Source of the DNA: Cohnella herbarum
GTDB taxonomy: Bacteria; Bacillota; Bacilli; Paenibacillales; Paenibacillaceae
NCBI RefSeq assembly: GCF_012849095.1
Contig: NZ_CP051680.1
Location: 2,790,001-2,854,000, forward strand
Direction of reading: 5' to 3'
Length of the DNA: 64,000 nt
Shown here: positions 18,450 to 27,262 of the stretch, in pieces
Numbering within the stretch: position 1 is the first letter of the stretch
How the letters are laid out: each line of letters opens with the position of its first letter
Position numbers and translations under genes: made by a program
Notes under the pieces: model-generated
What the model was told of the DNA's origin: nothing
Database searches by the model: none
What the model saw: only the letters and a program-made list of their open reading frames with translations

Positions 18450-18913
18450 ATATCTATTTGTTGTTGTAACAATGAAAGTTCTGAATACGTCTTCGTAACT
18501 TTCCTGAATTCTAATATCTCCAACGGTATATTTATTTTAATATCTTCCATAAAATCAATCACTTTTTTATTTTCAAGTGTAAAAGAAAAGACATATTTAA
18601 ACCCATTTGATGTATCAATCTTAGCAAATCCATAATCCTCTAATTCATCCAACTACCAAAATGTTTGATTATCAAATTCATTACTTTATCATTATACTTT
18701 TTCTCAAAAAATAATTGTTTCTGCTGCTCGGATGTTAAAGGTAACTGAATTGCAATGTCTTGAAATAATGTGTCTGAGGAAGTCATGTGGTTATTAACGT
18801 CAGTCGATGCAATAACATCTTTTTCAACTGTAGTTGTAGTAAATAGAACAAACAGAAACAGTATTGCGTATTGCTGATAACATTGAAAACTTTATCCTCT
18901 TCGACTTAAACAT
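18450..18913 (-). pseudogene. Broken gene for a small secreted AT-rich protein of unknown family
   Basis: ATG 18913 has a perfect GGAGGG site 5 nt upstream and starts MFKSKRIKFSMLSAI, but then shifts frame. The continuation ILFLFVLFTTTTVEKDV completes a signal peptide, and IQLPLTSEQQKQLFFEKKYN follows. At about 18655 a second single-base shift is needed to reach LDELEDYGFAKIDTSNGFKY and FTLENKKVIDFMED. The frame then runs into the tandem terminators. The three pieces join into one plausible protein of about 150 residues, so two frameshifts have inactivated it. I do not recognise the family. Confidence 0.55.
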
Positions 18914-19144
18914 AAGATCCCTCCAACGTTTTTTTCTATCTTAACTATAGTCTGCAAAGCCAGGAGTGCATAGAACCAAATTTGGAAATTAGTGTAAGTA
19001 TAAATAGCTATTTTATTTACATTTTTCGACACCACCCTGCATTTTTTCGACATTCACATGATACGGGTTCAAATTATATCCACCCTCCGCTGTTTTTCCC
19101 TGCCCGCGAAGTACCCGTAGCCTTAATCCGTCGACTAGAACTGC

Positions 19145-19179
19145 AAAAAACCGCGCTCTCCCCAACAGGGAAAACGCGG
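19145..19179 (-). terminator. Terminator after phoU
   Basis: On the minus strand CCGCG and CGCGG close a hairpin with partly paired interior, followed by TTTTTTGC. It is about 30 bp after the phoU stop and ends the pst operon. Confidence 0.7.
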
Positions 19180-19206
19180 CGTTCCTCACTCGCCAACCTA
19201 ACTCAC

Positions 19207-19869
19207 TTATTGATTCAAATCCGGCCGTTTGCCCGTCATCAAGTATACGACGCTCTCCGCGATGTTCGTGGCGTGATCCGCGATCCGCTCGATATAGCGG
19301 CCGACGAAGCTAAGCAACATCGCTTGGCTGACCGTCTTCGGATTCTCGACCATTAGCGAGAACAGCTCGCGGATGATCTGTGAATACAGCGCGTCGACCT
19401 GATCGTCGTCCTTCGCGCTCTTGTAGGCTAAGTCGACGTTCTCGTCTACGTAAGATTGCAACGATTCTTGAATCATAACCGCGACAAGCTCCGCCATTCT
19501 CGGCAGATCAAGCAATGGTTTAATCAGCTCTTGACCGTCCAGGCGGATAACGACCTTAGCGATGTCGACGGACAAGTCTCCCATTCTCTCCAGATCGGAC
19601 GATATCTTGAATGCGATCAGAATCCGGCGAAGATCCTTCGCTACCGGTTGCTGCGTAGCGATGAGCTTCGCGCCGATCTCGCTGATCTTCTCTTCCATTT
19701 GATTAAGCTCGGAATCGGATTTCACGATTTTCTTTGCGGTTTCCACGTCGCCGTTCTTCAAAGCGTTCATAGATTCGATAAGGGCGCTTTCCACGCGATT
19801 CCCCATCTCGACGAGCAATTGCGTCATATCTTCCAAGCCGTGATCCAATTCCAGGCGTTTAACCATCAT
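19207..19869 (-). CDS. phoU: Phosphate signalling regulator PhoU
   Basis: I choose ATG 19869 (fourth residue of the longest frame) because GAGAGAGG lies 9 nt upstream. The 220-residue all-helical protein has the two PhoU repeats, each with the metal-binding E/D-x-x-x-D pattern: FKISSDLERMGDLSVDIA and FVGRYIERIADHATNIAESV. PhoU links Pst transport to the PhoR kinase and keeps it off when phosphate is ample. It is last in the pst operon. B. subtilis lacks phoU in its pst operon, so this arrangement is nearer to clostridia and Gram-negatives. Confidence 0.96.
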   Translation of the reverse strand: MMVKRLELDHGLEDMTQLLVEMGNRVESALIESMNALKNGDVETAKKIVKSDSELNQMEEKISEIGAKLIATQQPVAKDLRRILIAFKISSDLERMGDLSVDIAKVVIRLDGQELIKPLLDLPRMAELVAVMIQESLQSYVDENVDLAYKSAKDDDQVDALYSQIIRELFSLMVENPKTVSQAMLLSFVGRYIERIADHATNIAESVVYLMTGKRPDLNQ

Positions 19870-19890
19870 CCAAACCATCCTCTCTCGGAA

Positions 19891-20646
19891 TCAACCGAAC
19901 CGTCCACTAATGTAATCTTCCGTACGTTGGTCTGTCGGATTGGAGAACAAACGCTCCGTTTCCGAATACTCGACGACTTCCCCGTTCAGGAAGAAGACGG
20001 TTTGCTGCGAAACGCGAGCCGCTTGATGCATGTTGTGCGTAACCATGACGATCGTGTAACGATCCTTGAGCTCTTGCGCCAACTCCTCGATCTTCAGCGT
20101 GGAGATCGGATCGAGCGCCGAAGTCGCTTCGTCCATGAGCAGAATGTCCGGTTCGACCGCTAACGCGCGGGCGATGCATAGACGCTGCTGCTGTCCGCCG
20201 GATATGCTGTAAGCGGAACGTTTCAAATGATCCTTGACTTCGTTCCAGAGCGCGGCGGAGCGCAGGCTCGTCTCGACGATCTCGTCCAGCTTCTTGCGAT
20301 CCGAAATGCCGTGCAAGCGAGGCCCGTAAGCGACATTGTCGTAAATCGATTTCGGAAAAGGATTCGGCTGCTGGAACACCATTCCCACCCGTTTGCGCAA
20401 CGTCTCGACGTCTACCTCGTCCGAATAAATATCCGTACCCGCGATCGCGACCTTTCCTTCGATCCGCGTACCGGAAATCATATCGTTCATCCGGTTAAAC
20501 GTTCTAAGCAACGTTGATTTGCCGCAGCCGGAAGGACCGATAAAGGCGGTAATGGCTTTCTCGGGAATCTCCATGTTGACATGCTTCAAAGCGTGAAACT
20601 CTCCATAAAATAAGTCCAAATCATTGATCTCGATGATGGAGTTCAT
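19891..20646 (-). CDS. pstB: Phosphate ABC transporter ATP-binding protein (first copy)
   Basis: 251 residues. Walker [11 protein letters not shown]-loop [12 protein letters not shown], signature [17 protein letters not shown], Walker [14 protein letters not shown] and switch His in [14 protein letters not shown]. The Walker B tail reads DEAT rather than the usual DEPT. It energises PstCA. Downstream of pstB at 20683 with a 36-bp gap; two tandem ATPase genes also occur in the B. subtilis pst operon. Confidence 0.97.
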   Translation of the reverse strand: MNSIIEINDLDLFYGEFHALKHVNMEIPEKAITAFIGPSGCGKSTLLRTFNRMNDMISGTRIEGKVAIAGTDIYSDEVDVETLRKRVGMVFQQPNPFPKSIYDNVAYGPRLHGISDRKKLDEIVETSLRSAALWNEVKDHLKRSAYSISGGQQQRLCIARALAVEPDILLMDEATSALDPISTLKIEELAQELKDRYTIVMVTHNMHQAARVSQQTVFFLNGEVVEYSETERLFSNPTDQRTEDYISGRFG

Positions 20647-20682
20647 GGCCGATTCTCCCTTGTCAGAAATGAATGCTTGCGA

Positions 20683-21441
20683 TTAACCAAACCGTCCGGT
20701 GATGTAGTCGCTTGTCTGTGTTTTCTGCGGATTGGTGAAAATATTGTGCGTGAGATCGTATTCCACGACTTCCCCCATTAGGAAAAAAGCCGTTTTATCC
20801 GAAACTCGAGCCGCTTGATGCATGTTGTGCGTAACGATGACGATGCAATAATCCTGCTTCAGTTCCGCGATCAGCTCTTCGATCTTCGAAGTCGATACGG
20901 GATCCAACGCGGACGCCGGCTCATCCATGAGAATGATATCGGGTTTAACCGCTATCGAACGAGCGATGCATAGACGTTGTTGCTGTCCTCCTGATAAGGC
21001 CAACGCGGAATTGTGGAGCCGATCTTTGGTTTCTTCCCATAAAGCGGCTTTCTTTAACGATTGTTCGACGATCTCGTCCAACTCGCTTTTTTTCTTGACT
21101 CCATGATAGCGGGGGCCGAAAGCAATGTTCTCGTAGATCGATTTATGAAAAGGATTCGGGCGTTGCCAGACCATGCCGATTCGCTGACGTAACGATACGA
21201 CGTCGGTCGTCGGGCTGTTGATGTTCTGGTCCCTGATCCATATTTCTCCCGTTACCGTACAATTCGCGATGAGGTCGTTCATTCGATTCAAGCTCCGCAA
21301 GAAGGTCGACTTCCCGCAGCCGGACGGACCGATTAGCGCGGTTACCTGCTTGGCGGAGAAATCGAGCGATACTTTCTTGACGGCAGGCCTATCGCCGTAA
21401 GATACGGTCAAGTCTTTAGCGGACAATCCGATGGATTCCAC
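20683..21441 (-). CDS. pstB: Phosphate ABC transporter ATP-binding protein (second copy)
   Basis: 252 residues from a GTG start with GGGGGT ahead. Walker [11 protein letters not shown]-loop [12 protein letters not shown], signature [17 protein letters not shown], Walker [14 protein letters not shown] and [11 protein letters not shown] are complete. It is clearly paralogous to its neighbour over its whole length (both end in DYI-GRFG). One of the two may serve the second permease set at 25311-27172, which has no ATPase gene of its own. Confidence 0.96.
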   Translation of the reverse strand: MESIGLSAKDLTVSYGDRPAVKKVSLDFSAKQVTALIGPSGCGKSTFLRSLNRMNDLIANCTVTGEIWIRDQNINSPTTDVVSLRQRIGMVWQRPNPFHKSIYENIAFGPRYHGVKKKSELDEIVEQSLKKAALWEETKDRLHNSALALSGGQQQRLCIARSIAVKPDIILMDEPASALDPVSTSKIEELIAELKQDYCIVIVTHNMHQAARVSDKTAFFLMGEVVEYDLTHNIFTNPQKTQTSDYITGRFG

Positions 21442-21453
21442 GCGATAACCCCC

Positions 21454-22341
21454 TTATTTGATTGCGGTAAATTTCCGGTGCATATAACGTCCGAGCCATC
21501 TCGCGCCAAAGTTGAAGATAAGAACGGTGATGACGAGTACGGCGGACGCTCCGGCCGCGATCTCGGCGGCATCGGGTGCCAAGCCTTCGGAATTGATCTT
21601 CCAAATATGGACGGCCAGCGTCTCGGCCGGACGGAACGGATTCAGCGGAGAGAACGGGCTGAACGGATTCCAATCCGTGAAGTCGAGTCGCGGAGAGCTC
21701 ATGCCGGCGGTGAACAATAAGGCGGCGGCTTCGCCGAACACTCTTCCGGCCGCGAGAATCGTTCCCGTTAGAATCACGGGAAGCGCAATCGGCAGCATAA
21801 CGGACGTGATCGTTTTCCACTTGGATAAGCCCAAGGCTAAGCTAGCTTCCTTCTGCTCGCGCGGAACGCCTTTAAGTCCTTGCTCGGTAATACGCACCAT
21901 GAGCGGCAAGTTAAATACGGTTAATGCCAATGCGCCCGAGAACAGGGAGAATCCGAAGCCGAATAAATTGACCAGAACGAGAAGCCCGAACAACCCGACG
22001 ATAATTGAAGGGACGGACGATAACACTTCCACGATTAAACGAATGAAGTTCGTAATCCGGTTAGCGGGAGCGTATTCGCTCATGTAGATTCCCGCGCCGA
22101 GTCCGATAGGGATCGTGATCAGCATCGTCAGGACGAGCAAGAATACGGAGTTGAACAGTTGCGGTCCGATTCCGCCGCCTTTACGAATCGTCTCCGGAGC
22201 CGACGTCAGAAAGTCGAAGCTGATATGGCCTAAGCCCCTGACGAGGATATAGCCGAGCAACCCGGCTAATACTAGAACGATTAAGGCCGCTACCGCTATA
22301 ATGACGCTTGTCGCGATTTTGTCCGCGGTTTTTGCTCTCAT
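21454..22341 (-). CDS. pstA: Phosphate ABC transporter permease PstA
   Basis: The start is ATG 22341 (MRAKTADKIATS), overlapping the pstC stop as ATGA with GGAGGGGAGA upstream; the longer frame runs into pstC. 295 residues, six membrane segments, with the permease coupling motif ALGLSKWKTITSVMLPIALPVI and the LRAPETIRKGGGIGPQLFNS-type loop (reads TSAPETIRKGGGIGPQLFNS). It forms the channel with PstC. Confidence 0.95.
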   Translation of the reverse strand: MRAKTADKIATSVIIAVAALIVLVLAGLLGYILVRGLGHISFDFLTSAPETIRKGGGIGPQLFNSVFLLVLTMLITIPIGLGAGIYMSEYAPANRITNFIRLIVEVLSSVPSIIVGLFGLLVLVNLFGFGFSLFSGALALTVFNLPLMVRITEQGLKGVPREQKEASLALGLSKWKTITSVMLPIALPVILTGTILAAGRVFGEAAALLFTAGMSSPRLDFTDWNPFSPFSPLNPFRPAETLAVHIWKINSEGLAPDAAEIAAGASAVLVITVLIFNFGARWLGRYMHRKFTAIK

Positions 22342-23240
22342 AATTTCGATCTCCCCTCCAGCCAACGCACGATGAATACGAAGACGAATGTCATTAGCAT
22401 GAGGATCAAGGCCAAAGACCACAAGGCGTTATTGGCGATCGTTCCCATAGCCGTATTCCCCATGCTAAGCGTAATCGCGCTTGTTAACGTAGAAGCCGAT
22501 TCGAACAGGGAACGCGGGATATGCGGAGCGTTTCCGATGACCATCTGTACGGCAAGCGCCTCGCCGAAAGCGCGCGCGATGCCGAGCACGATACCCGTCA
22601 TCAATGCCGGCAACGTCGTGGGAAGAACAATACGGTATATGGTTTGCCAACGGGTAGCCCCAAGCGCGAACGAGCCTTCTTTAAGACCCCTAGGCAGCGC
22701 GGCTAACGCGTCGGTCGCTATTGTCGTAATCGTGGGTAGAATCATTACGGAAAGCACGATCGCTCCCGCCGCGATACCGATTCCTTGTCCGGGAAACACG
22801 TTGCGGAAGAACGGAACGATCACGCTCAACCCGACGAAACCGTACACGACGGATGGAATGCCGGCCAATAGTTCAATGACGGGCTGTAAGTACCGGCGTC
22901 CGAATTTAGGCGCGATCTCTACCATGAACACGGCCGCGCAGAAACCGAGCGGCGCTGCGATAAGCGCTGCGAGTATGGATGTACTGAATGATCCGAAGAT
23001 AAAAGGGAGCGCTCCGAACAGTGCAGGTTCGCCTTCCGGGACCCATTTCAACCCCGATAACAGGTCGATGACGTTAACATGGTTTACGAAAAACGTACTA
23101 AGACCTTTAGAAGCAACAAAATATACGATGGAGAAAATCGTGATAATCAGGAACGCGATGCATAGCAATGTGTAAACTTTGCCTACCCATTCCTCAACAA
23201 GATGCGGTTTCGCTTTTTGCCGTTCTAGCGACTGAGCCAT
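22338..23240 (-). CDS. pstC: Phosphate ABC transporter permease PstC
   Basis: 300 residues with six membrane segments. The typical PstC blocks are PALFGALPFIFGSFSTSILAAL, ELLAGIPSVVYGFVGL and the EAA loop FALGATRWQTIYRIVLPTTLP. It overlaps pstA by 4 bp and is separated from pstS by a perfect 15-bp hairpin. Confidence 0.95.
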   Translation of the reverse strand: MAQSLERQKAKPHLVEEWVGKVYTLLCIAFLIITIFSIVYFVASKGLSTFFVNHVNVIDLLSGLKWVPEGEPALFGALPFIFGSFSTSILAALIAAPLGFCAAVFMVEIAPKFGRRYLQPVIELLAGIPSVVYGFVGLSVIVPFFRNVFPGQGIGIAAGAIVLSVMILPTITTIATDALAALPRGLKEGSFALGATRWQTIYRIVLPTTLPALMTGIVLGIARAFGEALAVQMVIGNAPHIPRSLFESASTLTSAITLSMGNTAMGTIANNALWSLALILMLMTFVFVFIVRWLEGRSKL

Positions 23241-23259
23241 AAATCTCTCCCTTTACACA

Positions 23260-23298
23260 GCCAATCAAGAGGCAAAGACAATCTGCCTCTTGATTGGC
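23260..23298 (-). promoter_or_regulatory. Intercistronic hairpin between pstS and pstC
   Basis: Arms 23260-23274 and 23284-23298 are perfect 15-bp complements around a 9-nt loop, with no T tract on either strand. Such a stem can block 3' exonucleases and let the binding-protein message accumulate above that of the permeases. A similar stem sits at the same place in the second pst set (27193-27232). Confidence 0.65.
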
Positions 23299-23317
23299 TC
23301 ATGATATGGAACCTGGA

Positions 23318-24223
23318 TTACTTCGTGATGTTGCCTTCTACATCGCGTTTAACTTCCATTTTGCTTGCAGGGATGTATCCAAGCTCGACAACGTCGCCGT
23401 TCTGAACTTCATCGCTCAGCATGTAATCGAGGAATGCTTTAACCGCTGCGTTCGGTTCGCCTTTAGTGTACATGTGCTCGTATGCCCAAACTGGATAAGT
23501 TCCGTTCGCTACGTTATCCACGCTTGCTTCGACGCCTTCGTATTTCACTGTTTTGATGGAATCATCCAGGTAAGACAGAGCCAAGTAACCGATCGCTCCT
23601 GGCGTTTCGCCGACAAGTTTATTAACCGTACCGGAGGAATCTTCTTGGATCGAACCTTTCAGATCTTCCGATTTTTGGCCTAACGCGTATTTCTCGAAAG
23701 TAGCGCGAGTACCGGAGCTAGAAGGACGGTTAATGATTTGAATGTTTTGATCGTTACCGCCTACGTCTTTCCAGTTCGTGACTTTACCCGTGAAAATATC
23801 GACCAATTGTTGTTTCGTAAGATTATCGACCGTTACTTCTTTATTCACGACCGCCGCGATACCGACAACCGCGACTTGGTGATCGACTAGCTCGGCCGCT
23901 TTGTCCGCGTCCAGCTTCTCTTCCGCGAATACGTCGGAGTTACCGATAGCCGATTGTCCTTCGGAAACTTGCGTCAAACCCGTGCCGCTTCCGCCGGCTT
24001 GAACTTGAATGGACACCTTGTTGTTCGTTTCCATGAACTTCTTCGATACTTGTTCAACGAGAGGCAGTAGCGCCGAAGATCCGGATGCTAAGAACGAGCC
24101 TTCGATTTCGCTTCCGCCGCCGTTGCTTGCGTTGCCGTTTCCTTTATTATTTTGGCCGCATGCAGCCAGGGCTACCGTCAGAGTCAATGCCATTAATACC
24201 GTCATCGTCTTTTTCATCTTCAT
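23318..24223 (-). CDS. pstS: Phosphate-binding lipoprotein PstS
   Basis: I choose ATG 24223 (MKMKKTMTVLMA), with GGAAGGGG about 11 nt upstream. A signal peptide ends in lipobox VALAAC. The mature part has the phosphate-binding loops SGSSALLPLVEQV, QAGGSGTGLTQV and NRPSSSGTRATFEKY, and FTGKVTNWKDVGG. About 301 residues. It captures phosphate for PstCA and is first in the operon, behind a Pho-box promoter. Confidence 0.96.
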   Translation of the reverse strand: MKMKKTMTVLMALTLTVALAACGQNNKGNGNASNGGGSEIEGSFLASGSSALLPLVEQVSKKFMETNNKVSIQVQAGGSGTGLTQVSEGQSAIGNSDVFAEEKLDADKAAELVDHQVAVVGIAAVVNKEVTVDNLTKQQLVDIFTGKVTNWKDVGGNDQNIQIINRPSSSGTRATFEKYALGQKSEDLKGSIQEDSSGTVNKLVGETPGAIGYLALSYLDDSIKTVKYEGVEASVDNVANGTYPVWAYEHMYTKGEPNAAVKAFLDYMLSDEVQNGDVVELGYIPASKMEVKRDVEGNITK

Positions 24224-24272
24224 TTCTTGTAGAACCCCTTCCAACTCTCGTGTTTTTTTGCTTACAGTTCAT

Positions 24273-24315
24273 ATTGTAGAAGGTTGTCGTTAGGCTGATG
24301 TTTTCGTTGTGTTAA
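24273..24315 (-). promoter_or_regulatory. PhoP-box promoter of the pst operon
   Basis: On the minus strand TTAACA (24310-24315), AAAACA (24299-24304) and CTAACG (24288-24293) are spaced exactly 11 bp. TACAAT (24273-24278) follows after 9 bp. This is the layout of B. subtilis PhoP-dependent promoters (TT(A/C/T)ACA direct repeats with 11-bp period). Confidence 0.8.
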
Positions 24316-24421
24316 CTAAGTGAAAAAAATAAATACATTTTATCTATGTAAGTGTTATTATTATAGGCGAATTCAATAATGCGTTAAACAAAGCGGGGTT
24401 TTTATCATCAGTCTGTTAAAA

Positions 24422-25276
24422 ATGAAAATACTGGTCCTTCTGGATCGATTCAAACAAGTAACCGCGGTTGCCAATGCGCTTGAGATGAAGCAGCCGACGA
24501 TTAGTTTTCATATGAAGAAAATGGAGTCCGAGTGGGGCGTTAAATTGTTCGAGGCCAAAGCCGGTCGTATCTATCTCACCAACGCAGGGAAGATGATGTT
24601 GCCTTACGCTTTTCAAATCAGCAAGCTCTATTCGGAAGCGGAATCTAAAATCGGCGAATGGCGGGATAATGAAAGAGCGGCTCTCCGGGTTGGATGCACG
24701 GACTGCGCATTGACCGCTCTGGCCCGTTCGGGCTGGTTGCTCCATTACAAAAATCAATCCGATATTCTGATCTCCATTCAATCGGGCGACGAAGAAACGC
24801 TTAATCGTCAATTGCAAGCCGAGATGCTTGATGTGATCCTCTGCGGTATGCCTTCCAGGGAAAACGATGACTTCATGGAGGAAAAATTGAAATCTTCCGC
24901 GCTTAAGCTGGTCGTGCCGTTGGGACATCCTTTGCTTCAATCTAAAGAAATCGCTGCACATCATCTTTATAAGTATGCCTTTATCGATCACACGGAAGTC
25001 AGCTTAAACGAAAATATTGCTTTATGGAGAGCGATGCTCAGTTGGTCGTTAGACGTCAAAGCGAAGTTCGATTCGATCGAACTGATTCTCGGCGCGGTCA
25101 GCGCCGGAATGGGATTGGCGATCTTGCCCGAAATCGTGCTTCCGGATCCTGCCCAAAGGGTAGCGGTACTCGATCTGCCGGGACAATCCTCGCCTTGGAG
25201 TTTGTACGCGTCCTGGAGACCGAACTACTGGAACCCTACCCTCGTAAGGCGGTTCGTGGATTCGGTATTTCAATAA
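24422..25276 (+). CDS. LysR-family transcriptional regulator
   Basis: 284 residues from the first ATG. The HTH (VTAVANALEMKQPTISFHMKKMESEWGVKLFE) starts so early that translation may begin a few codons upstream, perhaps at a rare start around 24404-24413; no good Shine-Dalgarno fits ATG 24422. The effector domain follows (LRVGCTDCALTAL, DVILCGMPSREND, GAVSAGMGLAILPE). It is divergent from pstS and convergent with pstA of the second set, so it may control either. The effector is unknown. Confidence 0.88.
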   Translation: MKILVLLDRFKQVTAVANALEMKQPTISFHMKKMESEWGVKLFEAKAGRIYLTNAGKMMLPYAFQISKLYSEAESKIGEWRDNERAALRVGCTDCALTALARSGWLLHYKNQSDILISIQSGDEETLNRQLQAEMLDVILCGMPSRENDDFMEEKLKSSALKLVVPLGHPLLQSKEIAAHHLYKYAFIDHTEVSLNENIALWRAMLSWSLDVKAKFDSIELILGAVSAGMGLAILPEIVLPDPAQRVAVLDLPGQSSPWSLYASWRPNYWNPTLVRRFVDSVFQ

Positions 25277-25310
25277 AACCTGACTCTTTGAACTCTCACT
25301 TATAGTGCAC

Positions 25311-26207
25311 TTAGCGGTTTTTCCGATCTTTAATCCACAGCGGGATACGAAACACGATATTAAATAGAAGGATAATGAACACGAGCACGGCTGCCGATTT
25401 ATCCGAGATCGATACCGCATCGGGCACGATGGCCTCGGATTGCACGTACCACAGATGAACGGCCAGCGTCTCTCCCGGCGAGAGCAGATTGAAATCCCAC
25501 ATTTCTCCGGATGTCGTCACGCCCGCGGTCAGGATAATTACGGCGCTTTCTCCGAAAGCGCGACCCGCGACCAAACATATTCCCGTTACGATTCCGCTGA
25601 TCGCCGTCGGTACGAGGACGCGCCTGATCGTCTGCAGATGAGTGGCTCCCAAGGCGAACGAAGCTTGTTTCATTTCTTTCGGCACGGCACGGATCGCTTC
25701 CTCCGTTACCCGGGTCATGACCGGCAGGTTAAGGAAAGCCAAGCTGATCGCTCCCCCGATAATCGTAAGACCGATCTGAAACATTTCGACGAACAAAGCG
25801 ATTCCGAATAACCCGAATATAATAGAAGGAACGGATGCCAATCCTTCGACGCATATTCTCACGAATCCGATCAGTTTGTTGTTCGGCGCGAACTCCGCCA
25901 AATAGATGCCAGCAGCCATTCCTAGCGGAACCGCGATAAGCAACGAAATGAAGAGCATGTAGAAGGAATTGAACAGCGCTGGTCCAATCCCTCCGCCTTC
26001 TTCCATCTCGCTTGGCAATCCCGTAATGAAGTCCCATGTCAGGCTCGGAAGCCCTTTTTGCAGGATCAGATAAAGCAATGCGCATATGAATAATACGATA
26101 CAGGCCGATACTCCCCAGACGAAAACGGTGAATATCCGATTGTTAACGCCATTGATTCCTCTGCCGGTGCTGAACATCCCGCGCGTCCCCGTGGAAGCTG
26201 TTTTCAT
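25311..26207 (-). CDS. pstA: Phosphate-type ABC transporter permease PstA, second set
   Basis: 298 residues with six membrane segments, GLPSEMEEGGGIGPALFNSFYM, GLASVPSIIFGLFGIALFVEMF and the coupling loop FALGATHLQTIRRVLVPTAI. It overlaps the pstC-like gene by 4 bp (ATGA). It is similar in plan to 21454-22341 but clearly diverged. No pstB gene follows; the cluster ends here, facing the LysR gene. Confidence 0.92.
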   Translation of the reverse strand: MKTASTGTRGMFSTGRGINGVNNRIFTVFVWGVSACIVLFICALLYLILQKGLPSLTWDFITGLPSEMEEGGGIGPALFNSFYMLFISLLIAVPLGMAAGIYLAEFAPNNKLIGFVRICVEGLASVPSIIFGLFGIALFVEMFQIGLTIIGGAISLAFLNLPVMTRVTEEAIRAVPKEMKQASFALGATHLQTIRRVLVPTAISGIVTGICLVAGRAFGESAVIILTAGVTTSGEMWDFNLLSPGETLAVHLWYVQSEAIVPDAVSISDKSAAVLVFIILLFNIVFRIPLWIKDRKNR

Positions 26208-27172
26208 TCGTGGGCTCCTTTCCGTTGTAGCAAGCGCACAACGACGATCATGAAGAGAGAGATAACCAACAATAGGAAGCCCATCATATAGAGAGCGTTA
26301 TTCCAAGTCGAGTCGAACGGAACGTTGGCGATCTGCATAACGATGTTACTCGTCAGAACAGAGGTAGGCTTGAACAGGGCGTCCGCCAGTTGCGGCGTAT
26401 TGCCGATAACCATGACGACGGCCATCGTCTCCCCGATCGCGCGAGCCATTCCTAAGATGACGCCATACATAATTCCGCTGCGGGCGGCCGGAATGGTCAC
26501 CTTGAATATCGTTTGGAATCTCGTTGCGCCAAGCGCGTAAGAAGCATCGCGGTATTTCCGCGGCACGACGCTGATCGCATCGTCGCTGATCCGGCTGATC
26601 GTCGGCAATACCATGATCGTCAGTACGATCGCCGCCGCCAAAATGCCGTCCCCCATGTTCGTGCCGGTCACGTCCCTCAGAAGCGGAATCAAGATCGTCA
26701 ATCCTAGAAAACCGTATACGACCGACGGGATTCCGACTAACAAATCCAGAACGGGGCGCAATAAGTTACGCAGCCATGAAGGAGCGATTTCGGCTAAAAA
26801 CACCGCGATGACGACCGATAACGGGACCGAGATCAAGAGGGTTAGAAGCGTTAGCGCGAACGTTCCGAAAATGAATACGAAGGCGCCATAGCTTTCGTTC
26901 TCCGGACTCCAATCGCTCGAGAAGAAGAACGTAAGAGGCGAGACGTCCCGGAAAGTCAGTACGCCGGTCCGGAACATGAAGAACAGAATGCTGAACAAGA
27001 CAAGACAAACGAATATCGCGCTTGCGATACAGATGATTTTGAATGTGCGGTTATAGAACAACAACCGGTTCTTCCGATCGAATAACTTGCCTGAACCGGC
27101 TTTAATGCTGCCCCCGAGCTCATTCGGGTTTCGCTCGGCAATCCGGCCTTGCGCGGACGTTTCCAAGTGCAT
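26204..27172 (-). CDS. pstC: Phosphate-type ABC transporter permease PstC, second set
   Basis: 322 residues; a polar N-terminal extension of about 45 residues precedes the first membrane segment (IICIASAIFVCLVLFSIL). PstC marks include ESYGAFVFIFGTFALTLL, LDLLVGIPSVVYGFLGL and the coupling loop YALGATRFQTIFKVTIPAA. GGGAGGATC precedes the ATG. It lies after a hairpin separating it from pstS2. Confidence 0.92.
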   Translation of the reverse strand: MHLETSAQGRIAERNPNELGGSIKAGSGKLFDRKNRLLFYNRTFKIICIASAIFVCLVLFSILFFMFRTGVLTFRDVSPLTFFFSSDWSPENESYGAFVFIFGTFALTLLTLLISVPLSVVIAVFLAEIAPSWLRNLLRPVLDLLVGIPSVVYGFLGLTILIPLLRDVTGTNMGDGILAAAIVLTIMVLPTISRISDDAISVVPRKYRDASYALGATRFQTIFKVTIPAARSGIMYGVILGMARAIGETMAVVMVIGNTPQLADALFKPTSVLTSNIVMQIANVPFDSTWNNALYMMGFLLLVISLFMIVVVRLLQRKGAHE

Positions 27173-27192
27173 GAGTGGTTGATCCTCCCATG

Positions 27193-27232
27193 AAGAAACC
27201 AGCTTCGCGTGATGACGCTATGCTGGTTTCTT
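27193..27232 (-). promoter_or_regulatory. Intercistronic hairpin between pstS2 and pstC2
   Basis: Arms 27193-27203 and 27222-27232 are perfect 11-bp complements, and the loop contains a further GCG/CGC pairing. There is no terminating T tract. The position matches that of the hairpin in the first pst operon, though the sequences differ. Confidence 0.6.
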
Positions 27233-27262
27233 ACGTATGTTTGGTTGTTAGAACGCTATTGA

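Noticed and set aside
19018..19054. Two TGTCGAA cores as Spo0A boxes
   Set aside because: The flanking bases do not match TTTGTCRAA and no start codon lies downstream; it is the phoU 3' region.
22372..23175. Long plus-strand open frame opposite pstC
   Set aside because: It mirrors the codon structure of pstC, a certain gene on the other strand; no ribosome-binding site or recognisable domain.
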